Positions 48,599-60,369 of a stretch of DNA of 64,000 nt are shown here, piece by piece; within the stretch, counting starts at the first letter, position 1, and every line of letters starts with the position of its first letter. The notes beneath the pieces were generated by a model. The model made no database searches and was not told the DNA's origin. It saw only the letters and a program-made list of their open reading frames with translations. The position numbers were made by a program, and so were the translations under genes. Source of the DNA: Vicugna pacos (taxonomy: Eukaryota > Chordata > Mammalia > Artiodactyla > Camelidae); assembly GCF_048564905.1 (NCBI RefSeq), contig NC_133012.1:14851646-14915645 (forward strand), written 5' to 3'.

Positions 48599-49375
48599 TG
48601 TGGGAGCCCATGACTGGGTTAACAAATTGTAACAGATCCCAGCCACTTCTCTCCTTAAAGAAGAACAAATGTGCTTAGTAACTGCCTTGTTTGCATAGTT
48701 GAGGTTTTAGATAGCACTGTGCTCCTTGCAGAGCAACGACCCAGGCCCTCGGCTATAAACACTGGGCGTGCCTGTTAGATAGTCTTCTATCCCCAAAGCA
48801 AGGAACTGGCTGGTCTGGTGGTCTGCTTTAACATATCTATAAGAATGTATCTTGTTCCCCTCTTCCCATGACTTCCCTAAAGATAAACTGTAGGCCCCCA
48901 AAGGAACCAGTCTTGGGCTGGAATGGTAAACAAGTTATAAAAAGCTGCAGACTCAGAGGTGAGAAAGCTGGTTAGCCAATGGCGGGTAAGATCCCCAGAG
49001 CAGGGCAACCTAGGACATGCACAGCCGCCTGAGTCCAAGAAAAAAGTTGTTAAGCAGCTGCTTCTCATATGTTCTGCCCTGACAAGCTGTAAGGCTCGCT
49101 GATGCCAGCACGAACATGATTTACCAAGACATAAAGGGTCTTCTGACCTTGAGCCAGACTCTACAATCTTGATCCCACCTTGTCTTTCCCTAAATTCCTG
49201 CATTCCATCACACAACTGTTAGTGATTTCTCCTTTGACTGTACACAGTAAATGTGGGAGCATTTGAGAGTTTCGTGGAGTTGGCTCCCGACTCCCTCTTG
49301 CTCTCTTGACTTTTTCCACAGAATCTCGAGTAATTCATTCTATCTCAGTGGGACTTCTGCTGGCCAGAACCCACA
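48599..49375 (+). mobile_element. Solo retroviral LTR (fossil), about 777 bp
   Basis: Starts TGTGGGAGCCCA and ends AACCCACA, so the termini form a perfect 6-bp inverted repeat TGTGGG/CCCACA. GC content is well above the flanks. A TATA-like box lies at 48936-48943 and a variant poly(A) signal AGTAAA near 49247. The hexamer ATCACT precedes the element (48593-48598) and recurs at 49394-49399, 18 bases beyond the LTR end. The duplication fits a retroviral integration, and the extra 18 bases may be a remnant of the sequence next to the LTR. No internal genes. Boundaries and end repeats are better preserved than in the MaLR fossils, so probably younger and perhaps lineage-specific. Family not named. 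Confidence 0.75.
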
Positions 49376-49735
49376 ACTAGTGACGAACCCATAATCACTA
49401 AATTAAGTAAGTGTATTTTCTTTGAGAGTGGGACAAGTTGAGAATATAAAGGTAACAAATGCAGGCTACTGCTTGCTGATACACAGAAATAATTTCCACG
49501 CAAAAAAATATTCTCTGAAAATATATACAGTTTTGTAATATTTACTCTAAATATTTATAGTATATGTTCTCTATTCTGAAGACTGAAATTTCCTCTTAGT
49601 CATAAAATTTGAAGGAATTAATATGCTCAATCACCATCATTTAATGGTTAAATTTGTATAACCATGAAAATCTTTCCTTTTTCTCTATTTTGACCTTCTA
49701 GAGATCAAATGCATTCCCTACCTACTTTGGGATAC
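49376..49735. other. Non-coding
   Basis: The first 18 bases are LTR-adjacent sequence, the rest AT-rich with nothing recognised. Confidence 0.4.
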
Positions 49736-49739
49736 AAAT

Positions 49740-49880
49740 GTATATTGTATCTTATTTAATCTTTAAAATGATGTATGTAAAGTGATTAAATTATTCCTAT
49801 TCTATATGGAGTGAAACTGAAGTTCAGAAAGCTAAGTAAGATTAGGTTAACCATTATTAAGCTGGTAGATAATGGTTTTG
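49740..49880 (-). repeat. MIR SINE fragment
   Basis: 'gagtgaaactgaagttcaga', 'aagctaagtaagattaggtt' and 'accattattaagctggtaga' keep the reversed MIR order. Confidence 0.65.
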
Positions 49881-49884
49881 TTGA

Positions 49885-51405
49885 ATGTCTCTATGACGAT
49901 GGTTGGACCTATTGTTAGTTGGATAGATATTGAAGAACACATTTACTTTTTAATAAATTGTGAACATCATAAGATAGAAACGAGATGTGATAAACAGATT
50001 GGAGAAAATTGGGATATCTTAAAAACTTCTTTTTCGACAATGTGTCAGACTTCAAATTGAATGCCTGAATGCTTTAGGAACTGGAAAACAAATATAAAAA
50101 TTCACAAAATTTGTATTCATATGTCCCCCAAAATGCCCTACTTTAAGAGAATACATGTCACACACAACAAAGACGAAGATATAGCCATACTTCTCACAAG
50201 AGGGTAGAGAAAAATTGTCAGGTGTCTAGGAGGCCCTCCTGCAGGAAGGTACTTCCAGGCAGACCACCAGAAAATGGTGGGGGAAAAATATCTGACCAAA
50301 ATAATCAAGATACATTTTACAGCATGTTTCTTAAATCGTCAAGGTATCAATAATAAGGCAAGATGATGATGGGAAAAATTGGAAGCTAAGAGGAGAAACA
50401 CTGATCCTGAAAAATCCTGAGACTTCGGTCAATTCTTATTTGACTGTGTTATTTTGATTGCCTTATCTTATTCTCCAGAATATTCAAATATCTATCCTCA
50501 CACTCTTAGGCAGGATGATATTAATCTGCTCTTCTTTTGGTCACAGAAAGACCTATATGTAAGGAACAATCTGTTGAAGACAACATGCATCTATAACATT
50601 TCCATGACTCTCCAAGAGAGAACACAGGAAACACCACCCTTTAATGAAAGAGTGAACCACTACAAAAGGATAATTATAGAAAACTTTTAAGGAAAACATG
50701 TCACAGTATCAACCAAATTTGGTAATTTTTTAACCATCAGGATTTTAAGATTAAGTTTCAGACTATTATAAGAGATGCTGTTATAAAACACTAAGAAGAA
50801 TGTCATTATGAACCAGTGAAACAGACAAAACACAATACCTATTTTATCTCCCTTTTTGCTAATGGAAAGGATGCACAGCAACTCGAAGTCCTCAGAAACA
50901 CTGAAACTTTTTAATAACTTATATTTCACACTAGCTACAGAGTTCAGCACAAAAACTCTCGAAATCTATGAAGAATTCATTCTAATAAAGTTGGAGCTAC
51001 AAGAGGAGGTAAAAATTCAGAGAAACGGTGAGACTTTATTTTTCACTTTTGAAATCACTGTAAAATAATTCCAGTTGGAGAGGTCAGCGTGATCCTTGAA
51101 AATTGAAAAGTGCAGTTCTCACAGAGAGGGAACACAGTGGATTTTATAACCACAAAACACTGGAGCCTAGAAGCCCAAAAAAGAATGGGTAGTGAATACT
51201 TGGAAAGAGAAACTACTGAAGACTAGGAGTCTGCCAGCATTTCCTTATTTTCTGTTTTTGAATGTAACACAACTGGAAAATCAGATAAATACTATAGACT
51301 ATTGAATTAATTAGCTATTTTTACATAATAATCCATCAAATATATCATTGCTTTAAAAAAGAATCATATATTTAGTTCCCTTTGGATCAATAACTTAGGC
51401 TGAGC
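49885..51405. other. Non-coding, nothing recognised
   Basis: Several open frames of 60-87 codons (for example 50454-50690 + and 50687-50950 -) lie here without domain or splice support. Confidence 0.4.
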
Positions 51406-51409
51406 ATGC

Positions 51410-51950
51410 TTTAATGGCTCATCTGGGCTCCCCTGAATCCTCCTACATGTCCAAGAGTCAACTCGACACCAGCTGTTCTAGGATGGTATCAACAGGACAA
51501 CTGGGTCAACTGGCATAAATGGACATAAAGAGGATGTTGCATCTCTTCAACATGTTTCTCACATTCCTCAGCAGACTACACTGGGGATGTGCCTAGAGTG
51601 AGTCTTAGTGCAAGAGCAGTGAGAGAGGAAACCACAGTTTGTAAGCCACTGGGCATCCCATTTGCTGGCCTCAATAAGCCAAACCATTCATATGACTGAA
51701 CCCACAATCAAAAAGTGGTTCAGACTATCCACTCACAATGGAAGAATTAATACTGGGTCATCAATATAATTTCTCAGTCACAGTCCACTCTCTAGCCACA
51801 CACTGTCATGTGTAAAGGAGGCTCCACTTCATCCAGGATGTCTAAAACCTCATCCAGTCTTGCATCAGGCTTGGAGCGCAGGATATCATCACCTGTATCC
51901 TGGTGCGTGCAGCTCTTCTGATGTGGCCTCTCTTGATCTGGAGACCAATT
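51410..51950. repeat. Possible ancient interspersed repeat, unnamed
   Basis: 'gtaagccactgggcatccca', 'tttgctggcctcaataagcc' and the GC-richer text resemble an old mammal-wide repeat related in style to 53290-53640. Diverged and low-confidence. Confidence 0.25.
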
Positions 51951-52199
51951 AAGTAAAGAGACAATTTATCCAATTTCTATATACTAAACTATGAGACAGG
52001 AACAGGAAAACTGCAGTAAACACTACTATTTAAAAAGGAGACTAGGGGAGGAATGTAATAGTCACTGGTCCACAACAAGCCTGAAGTCTTGAGGAGCAAG
52101 TGTTGTGATGTGGGTGGGCACAGGGAGTGTTCCCAGATCAAGGCTTCATAATGTCCTTTAGAGAAGCCTCTCCAGTAAGGCATTCTGTTTGATTCTTGG

Positions 52200-52360
52200 C
52201 TCCAGCTTCTGGAACATCCTTCCTTTTTCAACTTTCTTTGTCACTTATGAGACTTTATTAAAAATTTTATTCTTTGAGAAGCATTCTTAGACTGCTTCTT
52301 CTTGTAGAAAGTTGGAGCCTCAGACACCTTTTTTCATTTTGGGTAACATCGCATCATTTT
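52200..52360 (+). mobile_element. Possible L2 fragment
   Basis: 'aacatccttcctttttcaac' followed by 'tctttgagaagcattcttag' resembles the L2 block with 'tctttgagaagccttccctga'. Confidence 0.35.
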
Positions 52361-52929
52361 AAACTAATATCATACTATTTTCCAATATAAGCCCCTTCAA
52401 ATTATGCGCATTTCCCATGATACAGTTATTTTAAATTCCATATACCAAAGGCCCATTGTTTTTCAGACATTCATTCCTTTATCTCTCTACACTTAAGAAC
52501 TGATTTTAGCTGTTATATGACAATGCATTTATGGTTCCTAGAGGTTTGCTTTACAATTCCAAGAGCCTAACCGGCATCACCTTAGGTGTTAGAAGCCTTA
52601 GCAAAGGGTGTTATAAGACCTTGGTTTGATTTTTGCCTCCAGATTGTATTCTATTTTCATGATTTAGCAAGAAAGATTGGCAGTAGGACATATTTGTATT
52701 TTCCAATCCACTTAATTCTGGACTCTCTATATTTTCTCAAGATTCTGCAGGTAAAATTGCTAGTTCTTTCCTTAGCTCATTTTCCCCCTTTCAGTTCTTT
52801 ACTATACGTAACCAGTACGAACCTCCTGACATTTTCGACATTCTGCCTATTTGCATTCTGCCTTTCTGAAAGTCTGCCAATTTCAGCAATCACGTTGCTC
52901 AAATCCAAAAGTTTCTTCAACAATATTAA

Positions 52930-53100
52930 CTAGATGATGGAAATGCTCTATATCTGTGCTGTCTAAAATGGTTTCTACTTTCTACATGTATCTAGTAGGC
53001 AACTGAGGAGTGGGGATGTGACTGAATAAACAATACATTTTAGCTAATTCAAATTTAAATAGCCACTTGTAGCTAGGGGCTATTGTTTTAGACAATGTAG
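52930..53100 (+). mobile_element. MER3-like hAT-Charlie MITE fragment
   Basis: 'gatggaaatgctctatatct', 'gtgctgtctaaaatggtttc', 'ggcaactgaggagtggggat', 'ttcaaatttaaatagccact' and 'tagctaggggctattgtttt' follow the order of MER3, a roughly 200-bp hAT-Charlie MITE. The leftmost terminal bases are lost. Confidence 0.65.
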
Positions 53101-53289
53101 CTTTGTACATTTTTTGTCATACATGCTACCACAGGCAACAATTTTACCAGTTGTTTTGTCATTGCACTGAATCATTGTTTTCAATCTCTTATAACAATTT
53201 CATTACCTAATTCCATATTCTTCCTGCCATATGGTCACAGATTCAAATTTTATCTGACTTTGTTGTGATAGGTATGGGAATCCCTCCTT

Positions 53290-53645
53290 GTGGTACATGT
53301 TTCTGGGATTGGGTAACAAACTACCCAGTAAGTTCTTGGTTTCAATAGTCTTTTATTTAACTCACTGTGGTTGGTGATTTAGCCTGAGTTTGGCTGGGCA
53401 GTTTTTCAGATCCCTGATGGGCTTCCACCCATGTCTGGGGCTCAAACACGCTAATCTAGGGAAATCTCAGCTTGCCCAAGCCAGGTGACCTGGGGTAAAT
53501 AGGAAAACTCCAGTCTTCTCTACGTGCTTCTCATGAATCCTTCTAGCAGCTCAGTCTAGGCAAGCCCCTAGGGTGGTTGGGATTCAAGAACAGCAGGAGA
53601 TAAAGCTCCAGTACTCAAACATTACTCAAGCCCCTAAATATACAG
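53290..53645 (+). repeat. Ancient interspersed repeat (LTR-like), unnamed
   Basis: 'gggtaacaaactacccagta', 'gtttcaatagtcttttattt', 'gagtttggctgggcagtttt' and 'cccatgtctggggctcaaac' resemble the mammal-wide repeat beginning 'aacaaaccaccccaaaactt'. Old and solo. Confidence 0.45.
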
Positions 53646-53649
53646 AAAA

Positions 53650-54655
53650 AAGGACAGCTAGCTAGACAGATACATAGAAATGATTTTTTTAAGTGGAATC
53701 ATCATCCTATGAGAGATTAATAAAAGCTCTATATATGTTTACTTGAGATTTACAGAAGAAAAAGCAACTGGACTGAAGTGAAGGAATTTTAGGATTCAAG
53801 CTGAACAATATTTTACCATAATATATCTTTCTAAGGTTATGAAAATAGATTACAAAGAAGCATTAAGATGAGCAAATCAATACATTTTTATACTGAATGT
53901 TTTCTGTTTTATAGGATATTGATTAAATTCCTGCAAAGAAGGATAAGGAAATTAGCATTGCAAGATCTCCTCCCTAGTCATAAATCCCTGTCTACTTAGT
54001 TTTATGAGATATACATATGTATACATATATATAGTGTGTGTGTGTGTGTATTTATATTTATATATCCATTCCACCACCATAGTGGCCACAGATGTTTACT
54101 CAAATGCCAGCCTTTAAATGTATTCAAGTTTTACCATGAACTCTTTTAGGACTGAGAGACTAAATATACAAATGGACAATAGCCAGACCATATATAAAAA
54201 TAGAACTCTGACCTATAGCCAGCAGCAAGCTTCCCAGGAAATTAGTGTTATATTTTACACTTACCCTACTTTACCATTGTTTCTCTGTTCCTATTTTGTG
54301 TTCTTTTCAGTGAATTGAGTATTTTTGAAATTCCATTTTTTCTCTTCTTTTGCCTTTTAGCTCTACCTCTGTGTGTTAATTTTTTTAGAGATTATTCTGG
54401 AGATACTAGCCATTTTATTTTATTATAGCTTACCTTTAAATAATATTTCTCTATCTCATAATGTAAGAAACGGACAACTTTTTATTTCTTCTATACCTCT
54501 CTCCTGTTTTGTGTTCTTCTATTATAATTTTACATCCACTTGCGCCCCAATCCCAAAATACACTGTTATTGTTTGTTACTGTTCTAAGCAATGTATTCAT
54601 GTGTACATATGATGCACATGCAGTATATCCACATGCACGTGTCCACACATACACA
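53650..54655. other. Non-coding with AT/GT microsatellite
   Basis: Includes an AT/(GT)n tract at 54011-54050. No gene seen. Some T-rich text near 54310-54600 may be decayed antisense L1. Confidence 0.4.
54011..54050. repeat. AT/(GT)n microsatellite
   Basis: TATACATA repeats followed by a GT run. Confidence 0.9.
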
Positions 54656-54659
54656 TTCT

Positions 54660-55670
54660 AAAAGAAACTCCTTTCAGTAGATCTAAGGCTCTGTCTCTTT
54701 CATCTTAAAATATTTCCTTTAGTTTTTATTGCAATGTATTTCAGTTACAGATAAATTATTTCAGTTTTGGTACATTTGAAATTGTCACTGTATCTCCTTT
54801 TAGTATTGAAGAATATTTTCATTGGCTATGGAATTCTAGATAATTCTTTTCAGCACTTTGAAAATGAAATTTTATTTTTTTCTGGCCTCAACTGCTTCTA
54901 AAGAGCAGTCCAGTCATTGCTAATTTTTTCTTCGTCTGTATGTTATGTGATTTCCCTCTGGCTGCTTAAAGACTTATTACTCAGCTGTGCTTTTCAACAG
55001 TTCGACTGTGATGTGTCTTGCTAGAGTTTTCTTTTTATTCATCTTCCTTTAGAATTTGCTTAGTTTTTTAGATGCGTGATTTGATAGCATTCAGTAATTT
55101 TGGAGCGCTCTTAGACACTATTTTTTTAAATATTTCACCTGTCCCATTTTACTTTTCCTTGTTTGTGCCCAGTTCCGTGTGTTATACCATTTGATATTTT
55201 GCCCCAGACATTGGCTGCTCTGTTTTTCTTTTGTTTGCCTGTCCCTCTCTTATTTCTGTTTTAACTTCAGTTTGGATACTTTCTCTTGAACTTTTTTCAA
55301 GTTCACTGACTTTTATCTTTGTTGCCTCTATTCTGTGGTAAAGTCCATCTAATGAATTCTTTTTTCTGTCTTATATATTATTTCTAATATTTCCCTTTGC
55401 TTCTCTTTTTTGAAGTTTGTGTTTCTTTTTTTGAAATTTTCCATCTGTTCACACATGCTGAGCAGATGCTGGCCACCTTTCCCACTTAGATATTTTAGCA
55501 TTTTTATCATATTTATTTTAAAGACACTTTCTGACATATTAAATTTTATCACAGTTATTTTCAATACCTTTTTTGACATTTCTGATTTTGTGGTTATCTC
55601 TGTATTTATCTATGTTGATTAGTTTATTTTCTTGATTTGGGGTTAAATGTTCTTTTTATTGTGCTTTGGG
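54660..55670 (-). mobile_element. Antisense L1M/HAL1-type ORF1 and 5' region
   Basis: Plus strand reads 'ttttcattggctatggaatt', 'ttttcagcactttgaaaatg', 'gactgtgatgtgtcttgcta' and 'tttttaaatatttcacctgt', the reversed order of L1M/HAL1 ORF1 C-terminus and upstream part. It is the same region as 14330-15660 (sense) and 60370-60830 (antisense). Confidence 0.65.
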
Positions 55671-55674
55671 GGCT

Positions 55675-57335
55675 ATTAGTTATTTTGCATAAAATAACGA
55701 CAGAAACTGTTATGTTGTTATGTTAAAAACAAAACCTGCAAGAAATACTTCTTACAGTGCTAAGCTGCTGGAGTCGATAAGCTAAATCAATAAGATCCAT
55801 AGTGAAAGTAGGTCTGGGATTTGTTATAAATTTTACTTGTTTCAGTTTTTCATTGAAATTCATTGAATGCAAGATTAGAAATTTTCCTTCAGTAGGGTTT
55901 GGTATCTGAGGACTGGTGTTATTCTGATAAACCATTAGCTCTTTACAGCCACGCCCCACCTTTAGGAATCAGAAGATAACTTCCCTTCATAGGCACACTG
56001 CCGGCTCTTTGGAGTCCTGCTCTTGGCTTTCTTTTAACTCTAGCCTCCTGCCCTGCCTCATCTTTGGGGTATGGATGCTTCACACTAAGTGAAATGAGGG
56101 AATTAGGAGGAATTTCTCTCCGGTTTCCCACCTTTAGCTTTCCAGAGTTGAAAGACAAGCACATCTTGGAAAATTTCTCTCAGTTTTTCTGTGCCAGTCC
56201 CAGTCTTCAGATGCTGAAAGTCCGAAGTGCCTTTGGACTTGGATTTATCATGCCCTGACCCCAGTCCTTTTGGAGAATCACCATGCACTGACTGAAAACT
56301 TGTGAGAGAGATATATGTAGTCACGTATTTGTCATTCTTTTTCTTTCACAGTAAAACAGTGCTGTTATTTTATGGTTTAAATGTGTAATTTCTAAAAAAT
56401 GAGGAAAGCTGAGAAAAGCAGTCTTCTGACTCAGCAAATTTGTGTTCCCAAGAACCCTATTTAATTGGAAGAATTTTACTGCAATTGTCCTTTCTAGAGT
56501 TGCAAAGTCTGCAGAATAGTTTTGAACTCTTCCCACCAATCAAAAACCAAATCTGATTATCATGCAAGAGAAAAAATAATATAATATGCTTAATTCAGGT
56601 CTGTTTAATTTTACAGGTAATTTTTGGTTTATTAGAATTTTTCTTTTTCAATTTGCAACTTAGAGAATGAAGAATGGGAACACAATACTTCTTTAAAAAT
56701 ATCCTGCATGTGACTAGAGACCTCAATTATTCTGTAGGTAATGAAACTGTATTTTATATTAAGTTACACACATCTCATTTAAATATCTAATAAAATTTTT
56801 ATGGACATCTTAACCACCTAACTTGTGCTAATAGAACAATAGTATGTCTTTAAATAACAACTGGTCAGATTTTCATGAAAGGTTTGCTACCTGTACCAGC
56901 ATGTTAATAACAGAAAGACTTGGGGGGAATGGGAGTGGGCGAAGCCAGGTGGGAACTTCTAAAGGCTCTTGTATGTGCGTGTCATGAAATACCTTGAGGA
57001 GTGTAGGTCTGCTGCTTCTGGTGAGAGTCATGGTGACATTAAGTCATTGAGAAGTTTTAGGCTTAGTCTGAAACTGGATAGCCCATGTCTCAGCAAAGGT
57101 AGAGAATTTTCAATTTCAAATATTCTGATGAAGGGTTCCTCTGAAATTCATCAAATTCTCCCTGAATTCTACTATGGAGTGATCTACAATTTTATTTTGA
57201 ACAGTAATTCAGATAGCTTTACTTGATTTGCCTAGTTTCTGGATCAAAACGAGAGGACAATGAATGTAAACACACATCATAGAGTAGAGGCGAACATTAA
57301 TGCAAAGTCCTACTATTATGAAAAATGAAACAGTC
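55675..57335. other. Non-coding, nothing recognised
   Basis: Several 60-85-codon open frames (for example 55943-56324 on either strand, 56969-57226 +) without domain or splice support. No repeat named. Confidence 0.4.
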
Positions 57336-57339
57336 CTGC

Positions 57340-57505
57340 ACTGGATGCCTTCTATGCCCTTGTTACTGGGGTGACTTAGGCATATTACATAACTTGAGCT
57401 CTATCTCTTCTCTCTGGCCCTTATAGTTCATTCAGTGTTAGAGACACTATACGTAGAAGACTTACTATAATGCTTGGTATGTAGTAGGAATGAAGGAGCA
57501 GAGTT
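57340..57505 (+). repeat. MIR SINE fragment
   Basis: 'ggtgacttaggcatattaca', 'taacttgagctctatctctt', 'tactataatgcttggtatgt' and 'agtaggaatgaa' follow the sense MIR order. Confidence 0.6.
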
Positions 57506-58165
57506 TAGCAAATCTTTCACTGGCCATCCCACAGGGGCTTGATATTTGGCATAAAGATCCTGAACTAAAAGGGTATTATTAAAAAACTCTAACTGATCCA
57601 TAATTGCTGACCATCAATGGAATATAAATGTACAATATCAAGGAATTGAATTTTTGTTAATATAATCGCTTTCTTCATTAAACTAATATATGTTAATTAT
57701 TCCTCTAGATGTTTAAACATAATTACACCATAGCCTCATTGTCTCTGCATTTTAACTTAATTCGATGCTCTGTCTCCTTTTCAGACAGGTACTATAAAAT
57801 AAAAATTTAGAATATTCATTTTAAAATCATTAAAAGTAGATTAGACAATACATGTCTACATATTTAGCTTTGACATTTAAAGCTGCTTATTAGAAATCAT
57901 TTTATAATACATTTTATCCAATGTAATAAAAGCAAATTACTTGTGAAGAAATAAATGAATTCAAACATTTTTCATGATCACTAAAAGTGCTGGTGGTTTC
58001 CAACCATAAGACGGGCTGTCTTTTTCATTTAGAGATTACAGAAGACAGACCTATAAACATTTAAAATTATGATAAAAATGGGGGTTTTCCTATATTTGAT
58101 AAAAATGACAATGCATTTTAGAAATATCTGACATAAGGTCACATAACAATAAATTTAATATTTAA
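57506..58165. other. Non-coding, nothing recognised
   Basis: AT-rich with no named repeat. Confidence 0.4.
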
Positions 58166-58169
58166 TGGT

Positions 58170-58320
58170 TTTAAATTTCCTAACATGCCAGACGTTGCAC
58201 TATGTTCTTTATATCTGTTGTTCCAATTATTTCTCATAGCAATTGTATGCAGTAGGCAGTCATAGTATCTCCATTTTACAGACATGGGGTTCACACTTCT
58301 AGAATTCTATGGATTTAGAT
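58170..58320 (-). repeat. MIR SINE fragment
   Basis: 'catgccagacgttgcactat', 'ccaattatttctcatagcaa', 'gcagtaggcagtcatagtat' and 'ctccattttacagacatggg' are the reversed MIR order. Confidence 0.7.
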
Positions 58321-58479
58321 TGTACTGTGCGTTTGAATAACACATTTTGTTAGCCTATTAAGTATGAATCAATGGATCATTTCTGATATGACCAGAATCA
58401 TATCATCTTAATACCTAATTTACATTAAAAAGAATATTTTGTAAGAAAAGAAGCCAGTATTTTGCACTTCTATTTCAAA

Positions 58480-58770
58480 ATTACATTATCTGGCTATTAA
58501 CAAAGTATACAAATCTGCAGCTTTTGCTTGGTAATATCTGCATATTTTAGTTTATATAAATATATCTGCTTGTTTGTGCCATCAATTCAATTAGTGTAAA
58601 TTACTACCAATTAGTGCTCTAAATTAGTGATCACATATGGATTCATGTAAGACTTCTATTTTTACTTTAGAAATATGCAATAATTAACACATGTCATACA
58701 TTGTCAATGAGATATTTTTCATCAGCACTTTGTGTGGAAGCTGATAACCTGCATATTAAGTGTTTTATAT
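58480..58770. promoter_or_regulatory. Candidate conserved non-coding block with homeodomain-type sites
   Basis: Repeat-free, AT-rich but not low-complexity. Holds three identical AATTAGTG octamers at 58589, 58609 and 58622, plus TGATCACATATG, CAATAATTAACACATG and GATAA motifs. It looks like a cluster of homeobox-type half-sites. Function not shown. Confidence 0.28.
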
Positions 58771-58829
58771 TAAGTATATGTTGATTCAGAATGGATGTTC
58801 CAAAAGGTTCTACCTCAAGTGAAAGCCAG

Positions 58830-59620
58830 AATCTCTCTCTCTTTGGTTTTACTGACTATAGATCTGCTTTGATATTTTATTTTAATTTTTATATGTATTA
58901 TCTATTTTTGTTTTCTTTGATAAGGCTGATTTTATTAATTTCTGTTAATTTTTATAATACTGTTATTTTGTTTCCTAATTTAACTTTTACTAGTTTTTAA
59001 GTTACTTTTTTTCTCATTATTATTATTCTTTTCCTTCTTTTTCCTTTAGATCTGATATACTAGAAGTTCTTCTAGATTCTTAGGATTGAAGTCAGTTAAC
59101 TTGGTTTCAATCTTTCTTTATTTATGATATATTCACTTAAAGTTATGCAATTTTGCCTAAACACTGCTTTAGCTGCATCTCACAAGCTTTGCTGTGTCAT
59201 ATTTCAATTTTATTTTCAAAGTATCTTCTAATTTCCCAGTGATTTTTTTGACTCAGGAATTATTTAGAAGTCAACTGTCTAATTTCTAAGCAGTTGAGAA
59301 TTTTCAAGTTTTCTCTTGTTTTTGAGTTGATATCCAGATTAATTCCATTGTTTTCAGATAACGTACTCTATGATTTCAGTTCTTTGGGGACTTGTGAGAA
59401 TCTCTTTAGGGCACATAGTCACTTTTGTCCTCTTTGTTCCTCATTTATCAAGAGATTTTTAGTTATCACACTGATGTGTGCAGCATTCTATGCATGTCAA
59501 TTAAGTCCTTATTCTTACACATGTTGATCAGATTCTCTGCAGCCTTCTTACCTTCATTGTATCTAAAATCTCTTCCTATGATTTACCTTTCTTAGGTCTG
59601 TATAATTTGTATTGATATAG
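58830..59620 (-). mobile_element. Antisense L1 ORF2 (endonuclease region)
   Basis: Plus strand shows the reversed ORF2 5' part: 'ggttttactgactatagatc', 'ctgctttagctgcatctcac', 'ttgactcaggaattatttag', 'tctaatttctaagcagttga' and 'catgtcaattaagtccttat'. Old, with no open frame. Confidence 0.7.
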
Positions 59621-60008
59621 TTTGAAATAATTCTTGGTTGTGCACTCCAGGAGTTCTCCTGTGTGTTCTCTGGGTTTGAAGATCTCTTGGCTGGTGCCCC
59701 TGCTGTCCTATTCACTCCATGCTTGTGTGAGCTTCTTTGCAACAGCCTCTGATGAGAGCTGTGCCTTCTCATCTGTTTCCTTCTCAAAGAGTCACCATCC
59801 CTTCTTTATTTAAATGTATTGTTGTAAGTTGTGTTTTTGCTCTTATATTGAATATTTTGTATGTTGTTTTGTTCCTTTTTTGTTCCATTTTTTGGGTCTT
59901 GTTTTTCATGTAGACTTCAATTTCTTTGTTTTTATGATATCAAGTACTTTTGGTATGTGCTCACACACACACACAAACATTTACACACAAAGGGAGGGGA
60001 AATATTTA

Positions 60009-60056
<48 letters not shown>

Positions 60057-60365
60057 TTATTCACTCATTACTCTTGCCTAACTACTTCCCAGTATTTGTT
60101 AATTGGATGTAGGAATTGGAGGGCTATTTAGAATTAGATTTTTCTCTTTAAGTATCATTTTTAACATTTGCATTCAGCTTTTGTAACTAGATTAATAATA
60201 ACACTATACATACCTATATTATGCTTATTTGGTTTGAGTGCTTATAGTCAGGCACTGTATGCATAATTTTTTATTCTTGGGCTCTTACTCAATTTTTCAG
60301 TTTGCTGGCCATCAAATCTAAGTACTTTAAAAAGAATACTGTATATTTTTAAGCCCTAGTGTAAC
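59621..60365. other. Non-coding with microsatellites
   Basis: Carries a (CA)n tract at 59961-59975 and a (CTAT)12 tract. An unnamed GC-richer patch lies at 59640-59800. Probably filler between two parts of decayed L1. Confidence 0.4.
60009..60056. repeat. (CTAT)12 microsatellite
   Basis: Twelve uninterrupted CTAT units (48 bp), likely length-polymorphic. Overlapping open frames of repeated SIYL/LSIY are an artefact of the repeat. Confidence 0.98.
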
Positions 60366-60369
60366 TGAA

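Noticed and set aside
48877-49215. 112-codon minus-strand open frame
   Set aside because: Lies wholly inside the solo LTR, antisense, with no family features.
52586-52933. 115-codon plus-strand open frame
   Set aside because: Hydrophobic low-information T-rich translation with no start context or family match that I recognise.
54373-54612. Membrane-protein-like open frame
   Set aside because: T-rich DNA next to antisense L1 gives hydrophobic translations by chance.
60009-60056. CRISPR-like regular repeat
   Set aside because: Pure tetranucleotide microsatellite without spacers, in a mammalian context.
59814-60131. Overlapping open frames with SIYL repeats
   Set aside because: Produced by the (CTAT)12 microsatellite in an L1-rich, T-rich area.
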